Below the pieces are notes generated by a model. It had not been told where the DNA came from and did no database searches. It worked only from the letters and a program-made list of their open reading frames with translations. From Candidatus Fluviicola riflensis (GTDB taxonomy: Bacteria > Bacteroidota > Bacteroidia > Flavobacteriales_D > Crocinitomicaceae): 64,000 bases of DNA. Below are positions 34,966 through 44,271 of the stretch, piece by piece. The translations under genes were made by a program, and so were the position numbers. The stretch's first letter is position 1. Each line of letters starts with the position of its first letter. The DNA is taken from the NCBI GenBank assembly GCA_002243285.1, contig CP022585.1:3398641-3462640 (forward strand). The letters run 5' to 3'.

Positions 34966-37900
34966 ATGAAATTCTCATTTCTGCTTTTGCTTCTCTCGTT
35001 GGTCGTTTCATCTATGCTCAACGCACAGAATCCACTCAGTATTCAGCAATATCCAGCTATTAAGTATACAGGTAAACCTGTGACCTATGATTGGTCGAAT
35101 GTTGATCAATTGTTACAGGATGGCCTTCCCAACAAGGCGATAGCGGAAATCAAACGTATCCAGGAGCGAGCCATTTCAGAAAAAAACGTTTCTGAATTCT
35201 GGCGTACGATGCAGGAAATATCCGTACTCGCTGATGAAGGAATGCTGGAAGAAGATTCACGGCAGGAAATTATCTGGGACTACAGTGAACGTGCAGACGA
35301 TTTACCTTTTCCACTCAACAATATCACGCATTTGTACCTGCGCAACTGGTTCAATTACCGGGAACTTTCAGAAAATGAAGAAAGTAAGTCCTGGAAACTG
35401 GGTGAAAAACGTGTGATTCTCACTGAGGAAAATCGTGCAGATTTTGTAGAATATCACGACAAAGCTTCTTTAAATCAGGCACAGGGATTGATGGAATGGG
35501 ATTCGGAATACACGTTTTATCACACGCGTTTTGATTCGGAATATGAAACCGATCCGCGTCCGGAGTTGGTAAAGCAATTCCCGACTTTGTTTGATTACCT
35601 GGCACTTACTTATATCAGCAATCATCAGAGCGATTTTGCCAGCTATTATTACAATATGGCTGAAATGATCCCAATCAAAGATTCGCTTAGTTTCGCGCCG
35701 ACCGAAGCTTTGCCTACTTCAAGTGATTATATGCGCAAGGACAATTGGGTTTTCCCGCTTTTGCATGCTATCGAAATGCTGCATTGGACCCAAAACCGTT
35801 TGACTCCTTACAGCCATGCATTGGAATATCGCATTCAATTTGTATCGCAGTATTACCAAGGTGAAAACGGTGAAAACCTGGCGCAAAAAGCATGGAAAGC
35901 GGCAGAAGAACGCCTTTTGGCCAAAAATCATTCAAGTGCGGCTATTTTCACGCTGAAGATTGCTTATGAATTGATGATTACCGGCAAGAGCTACCATTGG
36001 AAAAACAATTCAAAACCAACGGATGAGTTGTCTAAAGCTTTACAGAAAATAGATGGATCACTGAAATTATTCCCAGATTCGGAAGTGGCAGATGGCCTTA
36101 AAGACCTGAAAAAATCTATTCTTGACGATGAACTGGCGTTCAATATCAAAACGGACCTTTCACTCAACGAATCACAATTGATGGGCGTTGATTACCGCAA
36201 CCTCAATCACGCAACCATGGTGGTGTTTCATGTAAAAAAAGATCCTGAGGTTTATACTCAGAATTATCTGAAATCATTGACATTGGAGAAAGTTTACACG
36301 CAACAATTGACTTTCGATGAAGACAAACGCATGTTGCCGCACAGCAAGGATTTCCTGCTTCCGGCCTTTACTTCGACAGGAACTTACCTGGTTCTGATAG
36401 CACCGGATGTTGAAAAAATCGAAGCCGTTTTACTCGCCGACACCTTGTTCAAACAAACCGACTTTGCGTATAAAGTGGTCCAGGTAACTGAATTATCAGT
36501 GAAAGTTTCCAATGAAAGCAGCAGAAACCGCATCCAAGTGGTAAATAAACAAACCGGGAAACCAATTGCAGGAGCAAAAGTACGCTACACGCGCAAGGTA
36601 TACGGGATGAACAACGAACACACGTTGCTGCTGAAAGAAACCACTACCAATAGTGCTGGTATTTCGGAAGCCGATTTCACCAGCGAATTCAATTATACTG
36701 TGAGCTATAAAGGCGATAGTGTGAGTGACCGTTTGTACCGCTACAGTTACGGCCAGGAATCCATCAAAACAAAAATGATGGTATATACCGACAGAAGTAT
36801 TTACCGTCCAGGACAAACCGTGAATTACAAAGTGATCGCTTACGATGATAACGATACCCGCAAAGGTGTTGTTCCAGACTTCCAGGTACGCATGGTGGCA
36901 ACCGATCAAAACGGACAACAATTGGCCAGCGAAAGCAAACGCACCAACCAACACGGTTCTATCGCAGGCAGCTTCCAGCTTCCGTTATCAGGTTTTCTTC
37001 CCGGAGCGGTTTACCTGACCATCAATGAGGGTGGAGCTTACCAATACATTACTGTTGAAGAATACAAACGTCCGACGTTTGAAACGGTTTTCGATACGTT
37101 TAAAACACAATACGCGCTCGGTGATTCCATTACGTTTTCAGGAAAAGCCATTTCCTATGCCGGATACCCGATCACCAATGCGAAAGTGACTGTAACAGTA
37201 AGTGAACAGCGGTATTTACCTTGGAATTACAAAGGAATGCTCAAGGAATACGATGAGCAGGAATTTACTACCGTAACCGATGAAAAAGGAAATTTCAGCG
37301 TCCGTTTTAAAACCGAAAAGGGTGATGATATTTACGGTGTTAATTTTTCGGTAAGCGCCGTGGTTGTCAACCCGACAGGAGAAACACATGAGGCATATAC
37401 CAACTTGTACATTGGCAAAAACCGCTTCACAATCAGCACCGATATTCAGAACCAGCTGCTTTCATCCGACGAAAACAAAGCCGGCATTTACGTTTATAAC
37501 AGCGAAGGTTACGAGCAGGAAGAAGTTCAGGTGAATTATACAATCGAAAAAGAAATTCACAACGCTTATTATCAAAAATCGGCCGAAGAAAGCGAGTTTA
37601 AAGCGTTTACCGGTAACGAATTAAAGAAAGCGCTTCCGTTCCTGAAGTATTACGAAGCCGATAAAACCATCTTGCGTGTTGAAATCACAAAAGGCCAGCT
37701 TAAATCGGGTGAACAAATCGATATCAACAAAGCAGTGAACAGCCAGCCGGGAATTTACCGCCTTACAGCAGAAGCTACCGACGAAACAGGCGAAAAAGTA
37801 AGTACTTCCAGCGTGTTCACGGTGATCAATCCCAAATCGAAAAAGAACCAACATCAGGCTGCTTTTTGGGCAATGACATCCAACTGGTCGGCACAAAAAG

Positions 37901-40900
37901 GCGATAAAATTGCCATTACTATTGGTTCATCATTCAAAGATTTGATGGCGTATGTTGAAGTAGTCGACAAAAACGGGATTGTTTCTTCGAAATGGGTAAA
38001 AGTGAGTCAGCGAAAAGTGCTTTCAATTCCTGTTCCAGCCGGCGCGAAAGACAATTTCACCATCAATGTTACAGCTAATTACAAGCACCAGTTTTACCAG
38101 CAATCGTTCCAGATCAACTTACCTGATCCAAAAGCAAACCTGATCGTAAAATTGGAAACCAAACGCGATTACCTGCAGCCAGGAGCGAAAGAAACCTGGA
38201 GCGTCACCGTTACCGATGAAGAAAAATCGGCCGTACCATCAGAATTATTGGTGAGCATGTACGATGCTTCATTGGATGAATTCACCAATCATTACTGGAA
38301 CGCTCAATTGACGTACCCGGAATACTATTACGTGAACTGGAGCAGCCGATATGAAGCACCTGTGCTTTCGGAAAACAATCAATGGACGCAATACAATCCT
38401 TATGGCTATCGCTGGGATTATGGCGGACGATATGATCGATCCGTTATGCGTGGAGGCACCTGGAAAGATACAGATATGTTTGAATCGCAAGCTTACTCCG
38501 CTTCCCCACCTCCACCACCGGTAGGAGGAGTTTTTTCGATGAACGCTAACGTAACAACTGTCTCAGGCAATGCGGAATACGATAAAAGTGACGCATTAAC
38601 AGGAAAGGACGCTGAAGGAAAAAGAGAAGGCTCGGCTCCTGCCAGAATCCGTTCCAACTTCTCTGAAACTGCTTTTTTCTTTCCGCAATTAGTACCGGAA
38701 AGCGATGGTTCTTACCGTTTCAGTTTTACGGTTCCGGATGCATTGACACGCTGGCGATTTATGTCGATGGCGCATTCGAAAACCCTGCAAACCGGTTACA
38801 GTGAAGAATTGTTTATGGCACGCAAGGAATTGATGGTGACACCAAACGTACCGCGTTTCTTCCGCGAAGGCGATGTGGTAGAATTTGCCGCAAAAGTGAG
38901 CAATGAAACAGATGCTTCCGTAAATACAACTACCCGTTTACGTTTTATTGATCCTTACACAGAAAAGGATGTAACGGATCAATTCGGGACTATCGCACCT
39001 ATCACTTCTTCGATCAACGGAAAATCAAGCGCTGATGTTTCCTGGAAACTGACCGTTCCGAAAGGAACCTTAAATATGGTGGCTTACGTGATCGAAACAA
39101 CTTCTTCAACTTACAGTGATGCTGAAAAACGTGCAGTTCCTGTGCTGAGCAGCCGTGTATTGCTTACCGAATCGAAACCGTTTACCAAAACAAGCGCAGG
39201 CGAATCTACTTTCACACTTGAAAAAGTATCGAAACTGGGCGCCGGAACAGAGAAAGTGAGTCTTCAGCTGGAAATTCAGACACAACCGTTGTGGACAACT
39301 TTGATGTCGCTTCCATATTTGATGGAATTTCCGCACGAATGTGCCGAACAGGTTTTTGCCCGTTATTTTGCGAATGCATTGGCACAAAAAATCCTCCAGG
39401 AAAACCCGGAATTCAGACAGATCATTGAATTGTGGAAACAAGACGACCCGAAAGCGTTTATAGCGCAACTGGAACAAAATCCGGAGTTGAAAGCAATCAT
39501 CCTGGCAGAAACACCGTGGGTGATGGATGCTCAAAACGAGGCTCAGCAACGGGCTCACCTCACTATTTTATTTGATGAAAATCAATTGACAGCGGCCATT
39601 CGTCAGGCGCTCACCAAACTCGAAGACCTTAAAACTTCTGAAGGCACCTGGGGCTGGTTTGGAAATCAAAACACGAATCTGTACATCACACAGCATATTG
39701 TAAGCGGTTTTGGCCAGCTGAAAGAATTGGGAATAGACGAAGATGCTTCTATCGTTGATGCGGCGTTGGCACACCTTGATACGTGGTACGAAACACTGTA
39801 CAAAAAACTGACTCCGGCCGAGAAAAAAATCAACGCTGGGTTGTCTGATCTGACGATTCACTGGCTTACCTCACGTGCTTATTTCACCGACAGAAAATCA
39901 GAAGCGGTAACTTATTACCGTCAATGCATGGAGAAAAACTGGAAATCGTATAACCTTCAAACACAGGCGTTGATGGGAATCGATGCCGTTCGTTCCGGAA
40001 ACACTGCATTTGCAGAGAAAATCAAAAATTCCATGATGGATCGTTCTACCAAAAAACCGGACATGGGAATGTATTGGAACGAAAATACGTACGGTTACAA
40101 TTGGAACCAGGCAGCAATTGAAACACAAAGTATCCTCATTGAATTTTTCGTGAAACTGAAAGGTTTGTCAGCTGAAATTGACCAGATGCAATTGTGGTTG
40201 TTACAAAATAAGCGTTCCAATGCGTGGGAAACAACCAAATCGACGACTTATGCTTGTTATGCCTTGCTGGTAAATCGCTCTACGGTTGCCCGACAAATCA
40301 ACCAGGTTGTAAAAGTGCGCCTGGCCGACGGAACCAACCTGGGTGTTTTGAAAAATGCATCGGGAACGGAACGCGTTTGGACAGGCAGCGAAATTACCCC
40401 GGGCAAAGCTTCGGTAACAATTGATGCATCCAATAATCAACCGATCTTTGGAGCCATTCACATCACGTATCTGAGTGAGCAGGACATTGTTGAGAAATCA
40501 TCGGGAGATATTCGCCTGGAACGTCATTTCTACAAAGAAACTGACAATAAACTGGTCGAAGTAAAAGCAGGTGAAACGATTGAAATCGGCACCAAACTCA
40601 CCGTAAAAGTGACGGTAACAAGCAATCGCTCACTGGAATTTGTACACATCAGAGCACCACATGCTTATGGTTTCGAACCGGTAAATCCGCTCTCGGGTTA
40701 CCGCTATGGCGAAACTGGCTATTACGAAGTCAACCGCGATGCGTCAACAGAACTCTTTGCCGATTTCGCGAAAAAAGGAAGCACGACATTCTCCTATGAG
40801 ATCTTCGCCACAGGAAAAGGTGAATTGAGTGTTGGTCCTGCCATCGCCGAATGTATGTACGCACCGGAATTCAGAGCGAACAGCACGGGATTGAAGGTGA

Positions 40901-40911
40901 ATGTGAAATAA
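34966..40911 (+). CDS. Bacterial alpha-2-macroglobulin family protein, very large
   Basis: The ATG at 34966 gives a normal signal peptide (MKFSFLLLLLSLVVSSMLNAQ). A TTG at 34951 would add five residues. The 1981-residue protein has a helical N-terminal region (to about 430) and a series of macroglobulin beta domains with the MG2-like motif MVYTDRSIYRPGQTVNYKVIAYD. A bait-like low-complexity region has PPPPPVGGV, then the A2M core FFPQLVPESDG and PDALTRWRFMSMAH. The thioester domain contains ECAEQVFARYF; Cys1459 and Gln1462 fit the CxEQ thioester motif. In Gram-negative bacteria these proteins trap attacking proteases in the periplasm. No penicillin-binding protein 1C gene is adjacent, unlike in enterobacteria. 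The gene ends at the palindrome at 40924-40965. Confidence 0.92.
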   Translation: MKFSFLLLLLSLVVSSMLNAQNPLSIQQYPAIKYTGKPVTYDWSNVDQLLQDGLPNKAIAEIKRIQERAISEKNVSEFWRTMQEISVLADEGMLEEDSRQEIIWDYSERADDLPFPLNNITHLYLRNWFNYRELSENEESKSWKLGEKRVILTEENRADFVEYHDKASLNQAQGLMEWDSEYTFYHTRFDSEYETDPRPELVKQFPTLFDYLALTYISNHQSDFASYYYNMAEMIPIKDSLSFAPTEALPTSSDYMRKDNWVFPLLHAIEMLHWTQNRLTPYSHALEYRIQFVSQYYQGENGENLAQKAWKAAEERLLAKNHSSAAIFTLKIAYELMITGKSYHWKNNSKPTDELSKALQKIDGSLKLFPDSEVADGLKDLKKSILDDELAFNIKTDLSLNESQLMGVDYRNLNHATMVVFHVKKDPEVYTQNYLKSLTLEKVYTQQLTFDEDKRMLPHSKDFLLPAFTSTGTYLVLIAPDVEKIEAVLLADTLFKQTDFAYKVVQVTELSVKVSNESSRNRIQVVNKQTGKPIAGAKVRYTRKVYGMNNEHTLLLKETTTNSAGISEADFTSEFNYTVSYKGDSVSDRLYRYSYGQESIKTKMMVYTDRSIYRPGQTVNYKVIAYDDNDTRKGVVPDFQVRMVATDQNGQQLASESKRTNQHGSIAGSFQLPLSGFLPGAVYLTINEGGAYQYITVEEYKRPTFETVFDTFKTQYALGDSITFSGKAISYAGYPITNAKVTVTVSEQRYLPWNYKGMLKEYDEQEFTTVTDEKGNFSVRFKTEKGDDIYGVNFSVSAVVVNPTGETHEAYTNLYIGKNRFTISTDIQNQLLSSDENKAGIYVYNSEGYEQEEVQVNYTIEKEIHNAYYQKSAEESEFKAFTGNELKKALPFLKYYEADKTILRVEITKGQLKSGEQIDINKAVNSQPGIYRLTAEATDETGEKVSTSSVFTVINPKSKKNQHQAAFWAMTSNWSAQKGDKIAITIGSSFKDLMAYVEVVDKNGIVSSKWVKVSQRKVLSIPVPAGAKDNFTINVTANYKHQFYQQSFQINLPDPKANLIVKLETKRDYLQPGAKETWSVTVTDEEKSAVPSELLVSMYDASLDEFTNHYWNAQLTYPEYYYVNWSSRYEAPVLSENNQWTQYNPYGYRWDYGGRYDRSVMRGGTWKDTDMFESQAYSASPPPPPVGGVFSMNANVTTVSGNAEYDKSDALTGKDAEGKREGSAPARIRSNFSETAFFFPQLVPESDGSYRFSFTVPDALTRWRFMSMAHSKTLQTGYSEELFMARKELMVTPNVPRFFREGDVVEFAAKVSNETDASVNTTTRLRFIDPYTEKDVTDQFGTIAPITSSINGKSSADVSWKLTVPKGTLNMVAYVIETTSSTYSDAEKRAVPVLSSRVLLTESKPFTKTSAGESTFTLEKVSKLGAGTEKVSLQLEIQTQPLWTTLMSLPYLMEFPHECAEQVFARYFANALAQKILQENPEFRQIIELWKQDDPKAFIAQLEQNPELKAIILAETPWVMDAQNEAQQRAHLTILFDENQLTAAIRQALTKLEDLKTSEGTWGWFGNQNTNLYITQHIVSGFGQLKELGIDEDASIVDAALAHLDTWYETLYKKLTPAEKKINAGLSDLTIHWLTSRAYFTDRKSEAVTYYRQCMEKNWKSYNLQTQALMGIDAVRSGNTAFAEKIKNSMMDRSTKKPDMGMYWNENTYGYNWNQAAIETQSILIEFFVKLKGLSAEIDQMQLWLLQNKRSNAWETTKSTTYACYALLVNRSTVARQINQVVKVRLADGTNLGVLKNASGTERVWTGSEITPGKASVTIDASNNQPIFGAIHITYLSEQDIVEKSSGDIRLERHFYKETDNKLVEVKAGETIEIGTKLTVKVTVTSNRSLEFVHIRAPHAYGFEPVNPLSGYRYGETGYYEVNRDASTELFADFAKKGSTTFSYEIFATGKGELSVGPAIAECMYAPEFRANSTGLKVNVK

Positions 40912-40923
40912 TATTGATTGTAT

Positions 40924-40965
40924 TAAATAAGAATGGGCGACTCGCGAGTCGCCCATTCTTATTTA
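40924..40965. terminator. Perfect 42-bp palindrome between convergent genes (GACTCGCGAGTC core)
   Basis: The sequence is a perfect inverted repeat with a 21-bp arm and no loop, centred between 40944 and 40945. AT-rich ends provide T-runs on both strands, so it should terminate both the macroglobulin gene and the HMA gene. The stop codon of the HMA gene (40963-40965) lies inside it. A second near-identical palindrome lies at 48610-48657. Confidence 0.88.
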
Positions 40966-41310
40966 TTCGTGTTTTTCCATTCCGCCTGGTTTACAGCACG
41001 AGGGTAATTTTTCCAGCGCTTCGGGTTTTGCTTTTGTTCCATCGGCATCATAACCCAGCTCATTGATAATAGAACGCAATTTTTCAGGCGTCATTTTTTT
41101 GGTGCTGTATTTTATGGTTACGTCCCGCGTTTCGAGGTCCAGTTCGGCAAACGAAACGCCTTTGGTAAAATTTAAGCCACTTTCCAGGCGTTCTTCACAT
41201 TCGGCACATTCGGCGCTGGTGTGAATCACAATGGTTTGCGTTTTTGGTGCTTTCTGGCCCCAGGCTGTTCCCACAACCGTTAAAAGGGCGATCAATACTA
41301 TTGTTTTCAT
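40963..41310 (-). CDS. Secreted heavy-metal-associated (HMA) domain protein
   Basis: This 115-residue protein has a signal peptide ending TAWGQ. A ferredoxin-like HMA domain (residues 24-90) carries the motif TSAECAECEERLESGL, where CAEC is the CxxC metal site. The final segment KLPSCCKPGGMEKHE adds CC and His residues, which may bind metal too. Such periplasmic HMA proteins bind Cu(I) or similar metals. It is the last gene of the HYC_CC_PP / TonB receptor / HMA operon and starts 10 bp after the receptor gene. Confidence 0.85.
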   Translation of the reverse strand: MKTIVLIALLTVVGTAWGQKAPKTQTIVIHTSAECAECEERLESGLNFTKGVSFAELDLETRDVTIKYSTKKMTPEKLRSIINELGYDADGTKAKPEALEKLPSCCKPGGMEKHE

Positions 41311-41320
41311 ATTTTTATAA

Positions 41321-43522
41321 TTACTCTGTTTTTTTTCGTTTCAATTCATACCTGAATCCACCATAAATAACCGTGCCTAAAATCGGTGCCCAAACACGCG
41401 TGGCGTCAAAAGCTGCGTTGTAGGGATCATCACTGCTGATAATCGGATCTTTTTGAGTGAAATTCGCTAAGTTTTCTCCGCCCACATAAACGTCGAATCG
41501 TTTAAAATGGTGCGTGATTTGCGCCAATACCTGTGGCACGCGGCTACTAACCTGGTGATGCAAAACAGTTCCGTCGGCCAGGTGAACATCATGCAGGCGC
41601 ATGCGTCCGTACAACGAAAATGTCGCATCAATTTCCCAGCGTTTGTTCCGTGAGGCGTAAGCTACGTTGAACAATCCGCGGTGTTTCGGAATCATAATCT
41701 GCTGACGAATCTCACCGTTATATTGTCCCATTACCTGCATCCATTTATAAGCAAGCCTGATGGTCAACACTTTCACCGGCGAAAACGAAAACTCCGATTG
41801 CAGGGTATTGCTGAACGAGCTTTTGTTTTGAAAACGGAAGAAAAACGTATCCACCGATTGCTCGCGGTCAACTACCAATTGTCTTCCGAAGCGTGCGTGG
41901 TAAAAATCGACCGAAAAACTGGCACTGCGTTTGAATAGTTCCAATTGCCGGACAATAGAAGCTCCCGAATTCCAAACGGTTTCCTGCTGAATTGTAGCGG
42001 GAAGCACCCATACTTTGGAAGTCGCCAGTAGCGAACTGTTATCAATGATCACATTGGGCAATCGCCAGGCTTTACCGGTTGTGAGCCGGATATCGGTAAA
42101 TTCATCAGCGGTAAATTTCAAGTGAACTCTCGGTGAAAACTGAGCTCCGTACGTTTCCTGGTAATCGTATCGCGCTCCGGCAACCGCCGTTAATCGGGTT
42201 CCGACATACGTATATTCGGTAAAAACACCCGGCGTGATTACCATTCTGTTTACATCAACCGTATCCAGACGCTGGTTCAGTTGCTGCGCCACACCAGACA
42301 ATCCGAACTTGATCTTGTGAGTTGTGGAACCGATGATGCCGTCGTAAATGGCGTTCACGTATCCTTTGTTTTCTTCACCGGAAAAAACACGATTTCCGAA
42401 TCGCCCTTCGATCTGATGTGTTTTGAATTGATACACTACCCCGATACTTTGGTATTTTTTCTTCGGGAACAAAAACCCGGTTTTCACAAAAGCATCCAAA
42501 TGACGATTTGTCGTATTGGCCGTATAGCGATTGGCGATATTGTTCAATTGTCCTCCGGCACGTTCATCTGCATACACATTTACACCAAAACGCGTTTCAA
42601 AACTTTCTCCGGTATATTCCCAACGATGCAACAACGACACCGTTTTATTCAAAGGTGAATCTCTGAAGCCGTCGCCATTACGATCAATTTCCTGCTGCAT
42701 TCCAGAAACATGCGCAAAAGTTCCGGTACTCCATTTTTTACCGATGAGCTGTCCTCCATGCACATTTAGTTCAGCCCGGCCGAGGATATTTCCGTAACCA
42801 TTGACGTACAAACGCTGCATCGTTGATGGTTTCCGAAACTCGACATTGATCAGTCCGGCCATCGATTCGTAACCATTCACTACAGTTCCGGTTCCTTTCG
42901 TGATCTGGATAGATTCCACCCACGTTCCCGGAATGGTGTTCAGGCCAAATGAACTTTCCAAACCGTTCAGAAACGGGATGTTTTCCATTTGCATTTGGGT
43001 GTAGATCCCATCCAGGCCAAGTAACTGGATTTTCTTGGCGCCCGAAACAGCATCAGTGATACTGACATCAACCGTTGCATTGGTTTCAAACGATTCCGAA
43101 AGATTACAACAGGCGGCTTTTTTCAGTTCACCTTCACCCAATTCCTCCACGTACAACGGTTTCAAACGTGAGACATAATGCGTATTTCGTTTTGTTTCCA
43201 CTACTACTTCATCCAGCATTACATCGCTGTACAAGTTGATTTCGAGTCCGGTAAACCGGTCGGCTTTGGTCACTTCAATGGTGTCATTCCTGAAACCGAA
43301 GGCCGTAATAATGAGCGTATCGGGAAGTGCTTTAGGAAGAATTAATTCAAACCGGCCTTTTTCATCGGTTTGAGTGCCCGTCTGAGCATTTTTTAATCTG
43401 ATTTTTGCCTGGTAAACCGGCGCTCTGGTTCCGTTTTCAACACCAAATACAATTCCTTGTAATTGAGCAAAAACACAACTTTGAAGCAAGATAAATAAGC
43501 AGGCTAATCCACTTTTTTTCAT
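41321..43522 (-). CDS. TonB-dependent outer-membrane receptor (probably metal or metal-chelate)
   Basis: The 733-residue protein has a signal peptide (FILLQSCVFAQ) and an N-terminal carboxypeptidase-regulatory-like domain (LQGIVFGVENGTRAPVYQAKI to TADRFTGLEINLY-like sequence). A plug follows with LLGLDGIYTQMQMENIPFLNGL, IQITKGTGTVVNGYESMAGLINVEF, then a 22-strand barrel. The barrel ends with YGGFRYELKRKKTE rather than a terminal aromatic residue. Two adjacent Cys lie in the plug (KKAACCNLSES), which is uncommon and may bind metal. It should take up a substrate using TonB energy. The flanking HYC_CC_PP and HMA genes point to copper or another soft metal; the direction and substrate are inference. 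Confidence 0.9.
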   Translation of the reverse strand: MKKSGLACLFILLQSCVFAQLQGIVFGVENGTRAPVYQAKIRLKNAQTGTQTDEKGRFELILPKALPDTLIITAFGFRNDTIEVTKADRFTGLEINLYSDVMLDEVVVETKRNTHYVSRLKPLYVEELGEGELKKAACCNLSESFETNATVDVSITDAVSGAKKIQLLGLDGIYTQMQMENIPFLNGLESSFGLNTIPGTWVESIQITKGTGTVVNGYESMAGLINVEFRKPSTMQRLYVNGYGNILGRAELNVHGGQLIGKKWSTGTFAHVSGMQQEIDRNGDGFRDSPLNKTVSLLHRWEYTGESFETRFGVNVYADERAGGQLNNIANRYTANTTNRHLDAFVKTGFLFPKKKYQSIGVVYQFKTHQIEGRFGNRVFSGEENKGYVNAIYDGIIGSTTHKIKFGLSGVAQQLNQRLDTVDVNRMVITPGVFTEYTYVGTRLTAVAGARYDYQETYGAQFSPRVHLKFTADEFTDIRLTTGKAWRLPNVIIDNSSLLATSKVWVLPATIQQETVWNSGASIVRQLELFKRSASFSVDFYHARFGRQLVVDREQSVDTFFFRFQNKSSFSNTLQSEFSFSPVKVLTIRLAYKWMQVMGQYNGEIRQQIMIPKHRGLFNVAYASRNKRWEIDATFSLYGRMRLHDVHLADGTVLHHQVSSRVPQVLAQITHHFKRFDVYVGGENLANFTQKDPIISSDDPYNAAFDATRVWAPILGTVIYGGFRYELKRKKTE

Positions 43523-43588
43523 GATAATTTGATTGTATGATACAACAAGTCTGATACCGGAAGTTTCGGTACGTTACATGATTGTATC

Positions 43589-44011
43589 CTACAAACGCCA
43601 GCAGCAGTTTACCGGCAGTCGCTCACCCAGAGGTTTGGGGGGAGGCCTGGTGATTTGGCAAATAATGACGGATTCGTCCGTATGAAGAATTTCTGGAGTA
43701 AACCGGAACGCAGTGAGCAAGGGATATTCGGCGATCCAAACCGGATGCTGGTAATGATCAGATTCAAAATAATCAAACGAAAGTGATAAACGCTTGATTT
43801 CATCAGAACAACAATCATCGCTCAGCAATTCATCAGACGCTTTTTCCTTGCAACAAGGTTCAACAATTTCTTCTTCACAATGATCCGATGAAGTAAACAA
43901 GGTTTGAATAATAATCTGTTCATGCGTGCAGGAATGGCGGTATAGAGGAATCCCGATGCTTCCAAGAAACACCAGCAGTATCAATCCTATTCCGACCAAA
44001 CGATTTGTCAT
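43589..44011 (-). CDS. HYC_CC_PP-like small membrane protein
   Basis: The ATG at 44011 is preferred; the frame reaches a TTG at 44020. The 140-residue protein has an N-terminal membrane helix (LVGIGLILLVFLGSIGIPLY). HSC, two CC pairs (EPCCKEK and DDCCSDE), PPPKP and a final NCCWRL follow. This order, H-x-C then CC then PP, is the signature of the Bacteroidota HYC_CC_PP family, whose function is not established. With Ser where the family usually has Tyr, it is a variant. The cysteine and histidine content and the operon with a TonB receptor and an HMA protein point to metal binding. Confidence 0.8.
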   Translation of the reverse strand: MTNRLVGIGLILLVFLGSIGIPLYRHSCTHEQIIIQTLFTSSDHCEEEIVEPCCKEKASDELLSDDCCSDEIKRLSLSFDYFESDHYQHPVWIAEYPLLTAFRFTPEILHTDESVIICQITRPPPKPLGERLPVNCCWRL

Positions 44012-44271
44012 TACCCACAAAGGTAAACCGAATTGATGAGTCTACAAACCCAATTTGGAGTCAGAATTGAAATCCAATTAAAATACTATTCAAATAACGC
44101 ATAAACAGTTAATAATCAAACAATTCCGAGTTTCAGTCGATTGAGTTGAATATTCGATGAAAACCGCGATTTGTTCGATGAGACAGGGCAATTTGGTAAT
44201 TGACTCCCAAACATTTAGTGGAATGAAAACTATAGTTGTAGATTTGAATCCTGCTAAAAATTCAGACTCTT

